Source of the DNA: Primula veris
Lineage: Eukaryota; Streptophyta; Magnoliopsida; Ericales; Primulaceae
Assembly: GCA_963682055.1 (NCBI GenBank)
Contig: OY821750.1
Coordinates: 2,501-66,500, forward strand
Length of the DNA: 64,000 nt
Reading direction: 5' to 3'
Shown: one piece after another, positions 23,141 through 34,299 of the stretch
How the letters are laid out: each line of letters starts with the position of its first letter
Numbering within the stretch: the first letter of the stretch is position 1
Position numbers and translations under genes: made by a program
The notes under the pieces: model-generated
Database searches by the model: none
Told to the model about the DNA's origin: nothing
The model's input: only the letters and a program-made list of their open reading frames with translations

Positions 23141-23275
23141 ACCCGGTGCTAAAGCTGTGCAGGGACCGGGAAGGGGATGGGCTTGCATTTCTGCATCAGG
23201 CTACTACCACGACTCGAAGCTGTGACCTCCAGGTCATATGGCAGCAACTTTACCGTTGCTCCAAGGCCGCCCTTT
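23141..23275 (-). mobile_element. Au-like SINE, internally deleted
   Basis: On the minus strand the head reads AGGGCGGCCTTGGAGCAACG, followed by GTAAAGTTGCTGCC and a B-box-like TTCGAGTCGTGG. The tail is GCTTTAGCACCGGGT. Compared with the neighbouring copy it lacks about 45 bp before the tail. A TCACTAAATAAAAAGG stretch at about 23106 and TCACTAATAAAAAAGG at about 23520 may be its aged target-site duplication, with the second SINE nested inside. Confidence 0.8.
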
Positions 23276-23299
23276 ATTCGTAACAAGTAGGTGTTAAGC

Positions 23300-23482
23300 A
23301 GAGGGCGAGCCTTGACCCAACGGTAAAGTTGCTGTCTTGTGACTTGGAGGTAATGGGTTCAAGTCGTGGAAGCAGCCTCCTGCAGAAACGCAAGGGAATG
23401 CTGCCTACATTAGGCCCAAAGTGGCCTGACCCCTACCCAAACCCCGTGCATAGCGGGAGCTTTAGCACCGGGTTTGCCCTTT
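23300..23482 (+). mobile_element. Au-like SINE with a perfect 15-bp target-site duplication
   Basis: A tRNA-derived head (GAGCCTTGACCCAACGGTAA, then GGGTTCAAGTCGTGG as the B-box) is followed by the conserved body and tail (CATAGCGGGAGCTTTAGCAC, CGGGTTTGCCCTTT), as in plant Au SINEs. The direct repeat AAGTAGGTGTTAAGC flanks it exactly at 23285-23299 and 23483-23497. It is non-coding and depends on LINE machinery. It lies in the PEX12 intron, in opposite orientation to the other SINE. Confidence 0.92.
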
Positions 23483-24002
23483 AAGTAGGTGTTAAGCTGC
23501 GACTTTCAGATGCAATGGCTTCACTAATAAAAAAGGCTAAGTTTTTGAACTATTATTTTTCAGTGAGGAGACTAAAATCATTAAATCTACTATATCTATA
23601 TAAACTTGATTTAAATCAAAACTGCAGTTTTTTGATACAACGGTTTGACAAATTGAAAAACAAGATTTACTTAATATCCAGACTGAAATTTGTCGATCAT
23701 GGAACTCGATCATTTAATATTCTGTTGCTCCTCCATTACTCCAGTAAAAGACAAAAAAAAAAAAAACAGATTGATAATGCACCTTCATTTCCCACATGTA
23801 ATAGCGGGTAACAAGAGCCTATGAGTTTCTGGGTCCTTCTCGTAAAATGTGTCCCAAACGAACACTCGGTGTCTGAACTGCTAGTTGAAACAAGAGGATC
23901 TCTCTCTATCATCACGATACTCGTCACCGTCACCAAATATTTCACTTTCTTCGTCTCCCCACAAACTAGCTCGAAGTCTTGCTTCTTTTTCCTTATTATA
24001 AA

Positions 24003-25252
24003 CTGAATTCAGTTTTGAACGGTAGTATGGTATAACAACATGCAGAATTAAATCCTCTAAGGCAAATCAAAAACCAAAGGCATTTTAAAAAGGGACATAT
24101 AACAAAGAAAAATATGAAAAATGAGAGATAAAATGTTCTTTACAAACTCTCTTTTTGAGGAATTTTGACACAATTACTCATGCTAATAAGCAGGCAAGTC
24201 AGCAACATGACACCCTGATTTTTAACTGTACATGTATTCAGGTGTACTAAGGTCTCGTACCCTCTACAAAAATATTAATTTCAAACCTCGTGCTCCACTT
24301 ATTTGTGAATAAAATACCTGTTAAATAATTGGATGTAATATTGTGCATGTTCTGTTACTTGACCCAACTTGTTCTTTTATCCTTAAAACTCTCCCTACAC
24401 TATAGTAATATTGTCACTTTAGTAACCTGCCATTAACTAACTGGATGGAAAAGCACTAAAGTGACAAAAGAGTATCTTAATGTATTCATAGCACAGGGCA
24501 TTCAACTTTATTTAGCTGGTATAAGAGGGTACAAAACCTGAATAAACCCTGAAGATTACTACTTATACTAAACCGATCAAGACTGTGATGTTATCACATA
24601 TAGTATCTTAAAATGAATGCATTTCTAAGAACAGAAACATGAAGTTGGTAATGCTGGAGAACTTAAAAGCATAATCATAGGATGTCAAGTACGTACTAGT
24701 CTTTACATCACTTAATCACACCAAAGCTCTTTTTTTCCATTAGACATGTGTCCCTATACATAAGCTGAATTTCTAGCAAGAGTAATATTTTTCTTTTATA
24801 CACAGAATACTTAATTTTGACCAAGAGACGACCCCGGACCCAAATTTCACAGCTTATCTACAGTTATGGTTAATTGCAGTTTCTCATACCAATATATCAT
24901 GGTTTTCCGATTTTGTTCCCCAACTTAACAGAATTTTATTACTATCCAAACTTGCAAAGAGAAAAACAAAAAGCCGGGGACTAAAACAGGAAAAAGTGAT
25001 CGCATAGTGTACAGTATTGAAAATTACAATACTCAATACAATAGTGTACATATATTATTTTCGTATCTGAATAGTATTCCAATCTACAATTTTCTTTTAT
25101 TCAGTATACTAATCATGCTCAATCTTCCAGAAAGTAACATCGGTGTACTAGTTGCTGATTTTGGTAGCTTTATGTACAAAATCACTATCTCATTATTCGT
25201 TAGTGTACAAGAATGAAATTAGCCCATCATAGATTATCAGTGCAAACCGTAC
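24003..25252 (-). other. PEX12 intron space
   Basis: About 1.25 kb between recognisable PEX12 exons. In related genes a short exon for a peptide like PYFKSKLHAI lies here; I could not find it. No other feature is evident. Confidence 0.45.
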
Positions 25253-26049
25253 CAGAAATGCTACCGATGGAACTTTTTGGCTCTTTTCCAACCCTGAATG
25301 GCGAACAGTATCACCAGAATCTGGATGAACATTTTCTTTTTGTACTCTAATATTGACTGCTCTTCTCCGCAAGCCATATAAAGACTCAGTAAACGAAGCA
25401 TCTAGACGAGAAAAACAGTACATTTATTTAAAAATATACTACCTTTTAAGCCTCTATAGATCTAAATGTGTACTACTGTTTGGTATACATGCATACTGTC
25501 AGGGGCGGAGCCCTTATCTGACTGGGAATTGCCACGGTAACCCCACAATTTACAATAAAATTATTTTCCTGGTGTTTTATACATAAATTAAAAAATGAGT
25601 ATTTCGGCAATCCCTTCAATTATTTTTGGCATCCATTTCAAAATTACATGATTTTGTACCCTTCCTGTAGTGATGCTATATAAAAAGTAATAATTATATA
25701 TTCCAAGGACAAAAAGGCAAGAGATTGTAGAGACTTGACTTACAAAAATAACTAACGAGCAAACAAATTACTATTTTATTAAAATCTCATCTAAAATCGG
25801 CTTTTGTAACCAATTATCTTCTGATCTCTAGTACTATAATATGGGGGATGTGTGTTAGTGAGTGGATGTGTGGTTACATATTATTCATTTTGAAAACATA
25901 TATATGGTATGATGTAATTAGAGAGTGAAAAAGAGGGACCTGTAATTCTTAAGCTGTGAGCTTCAAGAACAAGCATGAGCAAGGCAAAGAACTCATCCTC
26001 GTAGTCTAACACCTTGTGCAGAATAGGTCTTCTTAGAGCCAATACCTGC

Positions 26050-26500
26050 ATTAAATGACAGCAAGTTTTATGCAAATGAAAGATGATTACAAATAAGATT
26101 CTTAGAAGCAGCACCAAACGCAAGATCAATACAATGTTGTGGCATATAATTTCTCATTGAGGCTTATTTGGGCCATATGTTTTAAGCCCAGACCTTTTAG
26201 TTTTGTTTAAAAGTTGGACTGCATATGGTTGATCAGGTTTAAACCCAAGAGTTTTTCTCGTTTTCTGGCCTGAAAAATCTAGAAACCGTAAGCTAGATGA
26301 ACCTAGACTTTTCTTAACCCCAAAATATCCACATTTTGACTTTATAGGTGCAACCAAATTATTTGCATTATGGCAACGACAAATTACATCAGTTAGTTTT
26401 GTTGGGTCCACTACTCATTTTCCTTGCACAGTTGCACATAAACGAAATCTTTTGTTATATATTCAGAGAGAAAATAAGTTCCTCAAGTAAGGATTCTAGC
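26050..26500. other. Region upstream of the PEX12 fragment
   Basis: The PEX12 first exon (N-terminal residues before VLALRRP) is expected here on the minus strand, but no match was found. An 85-codon open frame at 26154-26411 (-) has no recognisable similarity and is likely chance. Confidence 0.4.
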
Positions 26501-26504
26501 CCTA

Positions 26505-27400
26505 ATTTTTCAGCCCAAACTAAAACAAGGAATTCTAAAGAACTAAAAGGATTAAATTTAATCCCCACACAAACCCCAAATTCACACAGTTAGGCACGGA
26601 ATTTAAATTTGAGATAAGCACACACAAAAACTCTTTTCAACCCAAACAAAACCAACGAATCCTAAGAAATTACAAGGGTTAAATTTAAACCCCACAAAAT
26701 CCCAAATTCACACATTTGGGCACGAAATAAACTAAGACAAGAAAACTCTTTCCAACCCAAACAAAACGAGGAATTCTAAGAAATCAAAAGAAATGAATAT
26801 ATTCCCCACAAAAATCCTAAATTCACACAATTAGACACCGAGTTTAAATTTGAGATAAAAACACACACAAAATCTGTTTTCAGCCCAAACAAAAACAAGG
26901 GGTTAAAGGAACTAATTAATAATCCCCACCCACTACAAGCCAAATATCACAAAATCTTCTAAATAAGTGTAAAAAATTACTAACTAGATGAACTTCCCAA
27001 GGTAACTATCTTTAGCACAAACTGAATAGAAGAATTATAATAAACTAAAAGGGCTGAACTTAATCCCCAGTATGCTACAAAATTAAAATTTGAGATATTG
27101 ATCAAAAAGTAAAAGAGGTAATTTTGGGATAAAAGACACATAATTTAAATTTGAGAGATACACACCCAACAAAAGCTGGTTTCTGCCCAAACAAGAAATC
27201 AGAATATCATAAAGTCAATAATTGACACAAATTACTACCTAGCTGAAATTCGGACATAAACTATCTTTAGCCCAAACTGAAACAAAGAATTCTAATAAAC
27301 TAAAAGGGGTGAGCTTAATAATCCCCACAACAATCAGAAACCCTCACAGTATGCTACAATATTTGATATCTGAAAAATTGATGAAAAAAATAAAAGTGTA
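26505..27400. repeat. Degenerate tandem repeat, unit about 115-130 bp
   Basis: The phrase CAGCCCAAACTAAAACAAGG or a variant recurs near 26511, 26638, 26753, 26881, 27011, 27184 and 27260. Each is followed by AATTCTAA, a TTAAATTTAATCCCC block and AATTCACACA. The units diverge to the right. No coding capacity. Confidence 0.75.
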
Positions 27401-27764
27401 GACTACTAGAATTCAACACTTGTTTTACATTTTTTGTTTCTGTATTTACACTAGTACTGAGTACTAACTAATTGTCACTATTACCAACAGAAAGAAATAA
27501 GCTTTTCCAATTTCTACTGGATGCGCCTATAACACTTACAATTACTACTACTTAAATAATTCATCTCCACCAAAACTATACTTATTTGCTAATAAAGGTG
27601 TAACCAAACGATTTCTTCTTATATTTGACTAATTTCAAAAAAGGATTAACAACTTGTATTTCTCTCTTTACAAACTCAAAAAAATAGTATTAAAAATAAA
27701 AAGTATATATAAATATTCTATAAAATCAAAAGAAATACATAAAAAAATGTAAAATTATAAAAAT

Positions 27765-28112
27765 TGTAAAACGGCTTTTTTACTTAAAAGGTAGTTTTTC
27801 CACCAAAAAACAGCTTTTTCACCACAAAAAAACAGTTTTTCCTCCATTAACATCTCTTTCACCAAATAAGCAGTTTTCCCCCAAAACACAGCTTCTTTAC
27901 AACAAAAAAACAGCATTTTCACCAAAAGCGGTTTTTTCGGCAAAAAAACGGGTTTTCTGCTAAAAAAACGCTTTTTCGCAAAAGAGCGGCTTTTTTTTGC
28001 TAAAAAAATGACATTCTTTGTTAGAAAGGACGTTTAAAGCCAAAAAAACAGGGTTTTCATCAAAAAAACGGTCTTTTTCACCCAATAGCGGCTTTTTCAA
28101 CAAAAAAAAAAT
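27765..28112. repeat. Minisatellite of about 20 bp (ACAGCTTTTTCACCAAAAA type)
   Basis: About 15 imperfect units alternate a CGGCTTTTT or CAGTTTTTC half with a CACCAAAAAA half. The start and middle are best preserved. The open frames across it are low-complexity products. Confidence 0.8.
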
Positions 28113-28380
28113 AAATGTTTTCATATTAAAAGTCCATATAATTCATTCAATTAAATCTTTGTATAGTTCAGTCAAAAAGGCATATAGTTCTGTCGAAATT
28201 GCATATAGTTTAGTATAAAAGTACATACAGTTTAGTAAAAAGTGCATATAGCTCAGTAAAACTGCATATAGCTCAGTAAAACTGCATATAGCTCAGTAAA
28301 ACAACATATAGTTTGCTTAAATGCATATAGTTCAGTCGAAAGGGCATGCGTTTCGCTTTAAAGTGCATATATATTACTTT
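28113..28380. repeat. Minisatellite of about 20 bp (GCATATAGCTCAGTAAAACT type)
   Basis: About 11 units containing CATATAGTTCAGT. Three consecutive near-exact copies lie at about 28242-28302. It abuts the previous minisatellite but is unrelated in sequence. Confidence 0.85.
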
Positions 28381-28969
28381 AAAGTAAAAAATTAGAAATC
28401 CAGATGGAGTCGAAGTGTCGAACCATCAAACTCTTGAACCTCGATGTTGGTGCAAACGCACTTACCGTTTTGAGCTTACGAATCTGAATTTAGTGACTAA
28501 AAACAAAATAAATAGCCCAACTACCAAAACTCCTCAAGCAAATCACTGAACACATGGAGTGCACTTACGCCATCGTCTTAATAGTGACATTTTTATAAGA
28601 TTTTTGAAGACCAATCCAAACTCAACCAAACAAGCACTAACCGCAAGCCAAGCAAGCAATGAAATATCTAATTCGGGACTTTTATTCGGGTTTCTAAGAA
28701 GCCAATCCAAACTCATCGAAACCCAAAAAACCTCCAATTACATACCATGCTAAAAGTGCAACTTTAATAGTTAACAAACTCGATCACGGCTTATGAACAC
28801 AAAACCAAATAAAAACCTAAAAAGTGTGTAAAATCAAAGAATCCTAATACTAAAAACTATAAACAGTAGTATAACAAAAGGGGTATTCTACATACATACA
28901 TATGTATATATATACATATATAGATAGACACATATCATAAAAAATAGGTCAATTTATACACATCATAGA
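28381..28969. other. Spacer, no gene recognised
   Basis: Mixed-composition DNA with overlapping open frames of about 64 codons on both strands at 28543-28753. Neither has a recognisable family or splice context. A TA-rich microsatellite-like stretch lies at about 28895-28930. Confidence 0.4.
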
Positions 28970-29215
28970 TGCCGAGCTCGATGGCGACGGAGTCCTGAGG
29001 AGGGGGTCTGGTCATCATCTTCTCTGGCGGTCTGATCGAAACACTAACTGTTTCTTCTCCGATAGGTGTATGAGGACTGGTTCGATCTCGATGATGAGGT
29101 GGCGCCTCCGTAGATCCCTTGCTGAAATCGTCGTCACTCCACTAGCTGAAGGAATGACAGAGGTGATAACGTAGACCAATAGGTAGGAGTTTGTGAAGAT
29201 GTAATCCAATTGATG
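28970..29215 (-). other. GC-richer segment paralogous to 52.83-53.05 kb, possible first-exon remnant
   Basis: Shares GGCGGTCTGATCGAAAC, GAGGACTGGTTCGATCT and GATGATGAGGTGG with 52.87-52.95 kb, in the same orientation. On the minus strand one frame is open (EAPPHHRDRTSPHTPIGEE, then RPPEKMMTRPPPQDS), and a second is open from ATG at 29209. A GA/CT microsatellite follows on the upstream side (29268-29288), as is common in plant 5' UTRs. No family is recognised. Confidence 0.35.
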
Positions 29216-29267
29216 AAATTTAGTGGTTATGGTGTTGGTTATTTTGGTGGGTTTTATTGTGTGTGAG

Positions 29268-29288
29268 ACAGAGAGAGAGAGAGAGAGA
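29268..29288. repeat. (GA)n microsatellite
   Basis: About ten GA units, just upstream (minus-strand sense) of the GC-rich segment at 28970-29215. Confidence 0.9.
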
Positions 29289-29289
29289 A

Positions 29290-31390
29290 AAAAAGAGTTG
29301 TGTTTGATTTTGGTGGGTCTTGTAACACTGGCTTCAACGGAAAATTTGAAATTTCATTTCAGCGCCCAAAATTTTGTAACCGCCTAAATTTACCGAATTT
29401 ATTCAGTCTAACTTTTCATTTTACCTTCCGAAACTGATATCAATTTTGACCCATCAAATATTATTTCATATTTTAAAATATATATTCTTAACCAATTAAA
29501 GTTATACATAGTTTTGTAAAACACAATTAAGCGGAGGAACTCTAATCCTCTCATTTTTAATGTGACGGCCAGTCTAACAACCCAAATGGAGTGACTCTAA
29601 AAACTAATCTGTTAAAATGTACAAATGCTTATACTAATTTACAAATATTTGAAACTAAGATAAGAGTATGTTTATCGGGGGTTTGGTTGCAGTGGGCAGA
29701 TCAGCATCCATCACGTCGTCATCTTTATCGTATGTGTGGAGCCGTTGCGATTATGGTGGTTTTGACCTCTTCCCCTCTGTTGTGCTGTTTCTATTTCTCA
29801 CTTCTATGTATATTGGTTTCCCTGAACAAATTATAAGGACTGATCCCTGTATTAATTACAGATCAGTCTCTGTAATTTGTAATGTATTCAAAAAACTTAC
29901 CGTTATTAATTACTCTCTTGACCCGTGTAGTTTCATATTCTTACAAATTATTCCCTGTAACGGTAATAAACAATAATTTTAATATATATTTTGATCCATC
30001 GACATTAAAATTATACAAATAAGTCCTAAATAACGGATAATTTTATTTTTTTTGGTACAAAATGTTTTAAAAAGTTAAAATTTGACTCATGTCTCTCCCT
30101 GTATAAACTCACACTCATACTCGTTCAAACCACACAGAAATTACTAGGGAACAGTCACTCTATATAACTGCTTCACAACCCGCTTGCATAAAAAAATGTA
30201 AAATGGATAAAATAAAATAAAATAAATTTTGATTAATATTTAAATTTAGGGTAGGCCCCTAGGGTACTATATTTTTATTTGGGTTATTAGTGTGTTGTAT
30301 AATTTGTTTTTAATTAATAAATTCTAATTTGTTGAAAATAGAAAAAATAAATTAGTTATTGAAAAACATTATGTAAGCATCAATTTTTTAATCTAACGGT
30401 GGTTAAGCTGACTGTACCATAAACAATCAAATTAGATGACTGTTCTAGTTAGATACTCAACCACACCATTCAATCACTTTTACTACCTTTTATATACCAT
30501 TAAACACACTTATTCTCTACAAATGGGCAATTTTGGTGGTAATAATTTCAATTACCCAATAAACATCGAGTATGAAACGGATTACGTGTCTCCCCCAATA
30601 TAATGCCTCCCAATATCCATACGACGACTCACCTTAATATTAAACGCAAACTTTCCAAGCTCAATGTTCTCAACCTTCAAAATACAAACCAAGAACAAAA
30701 AAAAAAAAAAAACTAACTAAAACCGATACGGTTATGAACAACCAAAAATGCAATATTGGATGAAAATTCACGCCGATTACCACAATGAGTTACCGGTTGG
30801 CTGGGTTTCAAACAGTTCATTGGAAATGTTGTGCTACCGCTTTGTGGATGTGAGTAAGTAGGTTAAAAAATTTCAAGCATGTTTTAAACCCGAGGAAATG
30901 AGGCAAAAAAAGCGGACGATTCGACCAAGATGTGGTATGATTCTATAAAATTTCGCATAATTTTTTAATTAGTAATATAAATTAGTTTTTTAAATTATCA
31001 ACTTGTTTATTTAGACTAATTACAATCATTTTATAAAACTTACAGTATAAAGATACGGAACTCGATTTTAGAACGATACGGCTAACCCTTTTAAAGATGA
31101 TTTTACAAAATTTAAGCTAAACAAACCTTGTATAACAACACACGCATAAACATATAAGGAAGTTATAGACAAGATTTATTATCAACTGCTAATAATAATA
31201 CAATGAAACAATAATGTAACGGTTCACACTAGTTATGGAAATAAAACTATTAATACAACAATTAAAAGAATGAAACAAAAGCCAATAAACCAAACAGTCC
31301 TATCTATCTCTATATATATATTAACAGCTACGATCCCATCGACGAAGTAATTAGGGTTCGTTAATAAAGAACACAAATTCCCCCGTCCTT
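29290..31390. other. Intergenic AT-rich DNA
   Basis: No gene is recognised. Open frames at 29591-29976 (+) have no known motif, and their second half is AT-rich sequence with the TATTAATTACAGATCAGT self-complementary phrase. An A17 run lies at about 30699. Confidence 0.4.
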
Positions 31391-31428
31391 AGAAAGAGAA
31401 AGAGAAAGAGAAAGAGAAAGAGAAAGAA
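31391..31428. repeat. (GAAA/GAGAAA)n microsatellite
   Basis: Six units of AGAAAG in a row. Confidence 0.9.
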
Positions 31429-31747
31429 TCTTTATATTGATTTAATATCTTCTTATAACATTCTCCAATGTTCCATCTTCTGGTTAGTTGACCACTTCAC
31501 TCAATTAATTGTTCCAAATTTGTTCCTTATTATCGCATGTATTTATGATGTGTATTGGGTTTCAAATATCCATTTATTTAAATCTGTCAGATAATTTCAT
31601 CTCCTTGTCTTTTATTTTCTGTTTTAATTGAGATACCTGTTGTTGGGTAGTTTGATTTTGTACACTACTAACCCTATTTTTATTATGTGATTTTGTAAGA
31701 GCCATAAAACCCAATCAATTATATATTACCGTATGTATATATTTATA

Positions 31748-32262
31748 CTAGTAATCATGGCATATGCGTTGCGTGTGCGCGGCGTATACCGATATTAAAC
31801 TCGTAACTGTCTTTATGAACCCAATATTCGCGTTTGGTATCATCTATTGGAACTATGCGGTACAAAAACGAATTGTTAAAACTTTTAAAAAAGTAATACA
31901 ACGGCACTTTGGCAGATAAATTGAAATGAAATAAAAACCAAGTAAATTGTTCGTTACCCAGATACCCTGTCATGGATTGATTTACCTTTAAAGTGATATT
32001 TATGAAGGAAAGAAGGAGAGAGATGTGGGTTCTGGTAATTTTTGTTTATTTGGTGAAAAAAGAACTGTTTCCAATATATACAAATGAGAGATAGAACCAT
32101 AGTGTTTGTTTTAAAATTATTAACTGTTTCAAACGTGGGTAGACTGGGTATTTTGTAATTAACAAAAGATTTGGGGTGTTTTTAAAAAAAAAAGGTGTGG
32201 CACTTTAGCAGCTTAAAAAATAACTAACTATTTCTGGGCTCCCTTATTATAATAGACATAGA
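31748..32262 (-). mobile_element. Non-autonomous Helitron, 515 bp
   Basis: On the minus strand it starts TCTATGTCTATTATAATAAG and ends ATGATTACTAG. Eleven bases before the end lies a hairpin: GGTATACGC pairs with CGCATATGCC (one G.T wobble and one mismatch) around a GC-rich loop. The CTAG 3' end, the hairpin 10-12 nt upstream and the 5' TC are the Helitron signature. The flanks are A on the 5' side (32263) and T on the 3' side (31747), fitting insertion between A and T without target duplication. No Rep/helicase is encoded; a 72-codon frame inside is not recognised. Confidence 0.7.
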
Positions 32263-32321
32263 TATGTGTATATACATATTTATGTATGTATGCATAATGT
32301 TTATAACTTCGATTTTTATTT

Positions 32322-32337
32322 CGAGACGGAGGGAGTA
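32322..32337. repeat. Single Stowaway-like terminus
   Basis: GAGACGGAGGGAGTA matches the 3' end of Stowaway MITEs. No matching CTCCCTCCGTC is visible within 1 kb upstream, so this is a truncated element or chance. Confidence 0.4.
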
Positions 32338-32350
32338 TATATTTATTCTT

Positions 32351-32416
32351 ACCTAGCAAAAGTCGGGGCGGCGAGGCACCGCCTAGCACCTAGGCGCCCG
32401 CTTCAGCCGCCTTTTA
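32351..32416. repeat. GC-rich palindromic phrase (GCCTAGGCGCC type)
   Basis: A 65-bp patch with GGCGGCGAGGCACCGCCTAG and CACCTAGGCGCCCGC, strongly self-complementary and unlike its AT-rich surroundings. Similar phrases are dispersed in plant genomes. Confidence 0.5.
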
Positions 32417-32419
32417 AAA

Positions 32420-33635
32420 CAGTGTTTTAAGGTATATAGTGTTGTCCTGTGATGTTTTCTCTTTATTCTTTTATATTTCGAAAATTTAGAATTTATGGAC
32501 ACCGCTGTTTCATCTGCCTCAAAATCGGAATTCAGTTATTTTTTTCCCTTTTACTGTTTAACCATTTTACCTCTTGGTTCTGTTGGTTTTTACTGTTTTG
32601 AAACGAAATTATGTATCTATATGTCTATTTTTACCTGCAGATCTGCTGGAGACATTTTAGGGCATACTTTTATGCATTATTATGTATATATGTTGTCGTA
32701 GCTCTTAAACTCAATTACAAATATTTTTCCAGATCTTGTAAAATTAATTACAAATGTATATACATATATATCTACTTCTATGTGTGTGTGTTGTCAGCCC
32801 TTTAGCCTCACATCTGTTATGTATCTGCTAATGTTTACTCTTTTGTAAGATATTTATCTTGTACAATAACATGTTACCCTTCTTTAGCTTGCTGGGGCTT
32901 GCCCTGCATCAAAGGTTGTTTGGGTGCAACATGATTAGTGTTTTTTAGTTTTGAAGGTTTATTCTGTTAGGTATTCATGTGTTAGCTAGATTGCCTTTTC
33001 CTACATTTAGTGTCCGCCTTACTAATTTTTTTGGTATAAATGGTTGAAAGAGTATAGAGGTCATATAACGAGACTAAACAAAGGAACGGTAAAGTGAAGT
33101 TGAAAAGGGACTTTTGAATTTTACTGTCAATTATCAGTTCCACAATGATGCAAACTTGTGGCCACTTTTGCAATTTCCAGATATATTGATTGCACTCAAG
33201 TATGATAGGATTGTTACGGAGGGACGAGCGGGATGCATGGAACTGAGATTTTCTTTTTTTTCGGTATCAAAATTTATAGATAAATACTCACTAATTTCCC
33301 TTTTGTTTTTTATTTTCGTTATGCATTTATAGAATTCCCCTTTGTCTAAATTAAACACATACACCATTATCTGAAATCTACTTATTTTCTCATTCACTTA
33401 CAACTTCACCTTTTCAAGATTTAGAGTAATGTTATATGTATAAATACCGTTCATAAAATATTGTTCTTATGTAGATTGCTATATTGTGAACTGTGACTAT
33501 GACCTACTTTATATTAAAAAAATGTTGTATAATGTTTGATGTTTTTTTCTAAAAATTTCTGTGGGAAATAGGAACTGCGTTTCGTTATTGCTATTTTTGT
33601 TAATTAGAAAGTTATTAGACCTTTAGTCAATTGTT
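32420..33635. other. AT-rich spacer
   Basis: Nothing recognised. A plus-strand frame at 33114-33332 contains YQFHNDANLWPLLQFPD, then a possible splice border. I cannot assign it. Confidence 0.35.
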
Positions 33636-33639
33636 TAAT

Positions 33640-33850
33640 CCCATGAAATCTAGGTGGGTTTTAGTAAATTTTCCATAAGTTGCTAGTGTATTTAGTTTTT
33701 ACTCATTAAATTTGCTTGCCATTGTTGAATTTGGTTAGGAGCTTTAGGCATAAGTTATAGTTGGCCTTGATTGGTTGAATCTTTTGAGCTCATCGGCTTA
33801 AAAGCTGTATATGATGTGTGTGTGTATGTTTATATGTGAAATGGTGTTAA
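33640..33850 (+). repeat. Outer part of the left inverted-duplication arm
   Basis: GAAATCTAGGTGGGTTTTAG, TTTTCCATAAGTTGCTA, TTTTTACTCATTAAATTTG and TTGATTGGTTGAATCTTTTG on + match the complement of 63150-63360 in the same order, with about 85% identity by eye. This is the outermost block of sequence shared in inverted orientation by 33.6-38.3 kb and 60-63.6 kb. Confidence 0.8.
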
Positions 33851-33937
33851 ACTGCTGGCTGTTTTAACGCAACTTTTAAATGGTTTTTCAGCTTTTAACA
33901 CAGTTTATAAGCTGTTTTTTTTTCAAATAAAATTATA

Positions 33938-34293
33938 ATCCCTTCGTCCCTTTTTAAATGTCCACTCTTGGGAATAGTGCTTTTAAGGATGTGTAAATTT
34001 TGTCCATAGTTTACCAAATTTACCCTTATGTATAACAATGGGCTCGTAAAAGTATTTGAATTTTTCAGTCTCTTTTTCTACAAAGCATGGGTGTAATCAA
34101 TGCATTCTTCTTTATTTTTACATAAAAATGGGCGGCACATTCTCTTTTGTGGTTATGTGTAAATGTGTCCTTTTGAAATGGAAAGGCAGCTTAGTAATTG
34201 TGTCATCTATTTATTACTAAATAAGGAAAGTGTATATTTAATTAGGGACTGCCCAAAATAGAAAGGTGGACATTTAAAAAGGGACGGAGGGAG
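33938..34293. mobile_element. Stowaway-type MITE, about 356 bp
   Basis: Terminal inverted repeats of about 28 bp: CCCTTCGTCCCTTTTTAAAT on the left and the complement of ATTTAAAAAGGGACGGAGGG on the right, both extending to GTCCAC/GTGGAC. A TA dinucleotide lies at each side (33936-33937 and 34294-34295). CTCCCTCCGTCCC ends with TA target duplication are diagnostic of Tc1/mariner-derived Stowaway elements. It is non-coding. It lies inside the left inverted-duplication arm. Confidence 0.88.
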
Positions 34294-34299
34294 TACTAA

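Larger units (their letters stand above)
22703..26045 (-). pseudogene. PEX12: PEX12 (peroxisome biogenesis factor 12) gene fragment
   Basis: PEX12 is a peroxisomal membrane RING protein that helps recycle the import receptor PEX5. Four exons are visible on the minus strand. 25940-26045: VLALRRPILHKVLDYEDEFF. 25253-25401: DASFTESLYGLRRRAV to HSGLEKSQKVPSVAFL. 23783-24002: YNKEKEARLRASLWGDEE, later TRRTQKLIGSCYPLLH. 22703-22812: FTFAYQLLYLLDATDFF to VQVCRATRQEL. Splice phases fit between neighbours, except that a short exon expected between 25253 and 24002 was not found. The third exon changes frame near 23900, so its reading as it stands hits a TAG. The first exon and everything after RQEL, including the RING domain, are absent; the MFS fragment takes their place downstream. 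Confidence 0.87.

Noticed and set aside
25499..25680. CAGGGGCGGAGCC phrase as a hAT or Mutator-like transposon end
   Set aside because: Only one end is seen. The candidate partner near 25665 (CTTCCTGTAG) is a poor match and no target duplication was found.
29591..29976. Two overlapping plus-strand frames of 81 and 102 codons
   Set aside because: No family motif, different frames over the same DNA, and AT-rich downstream sequence.
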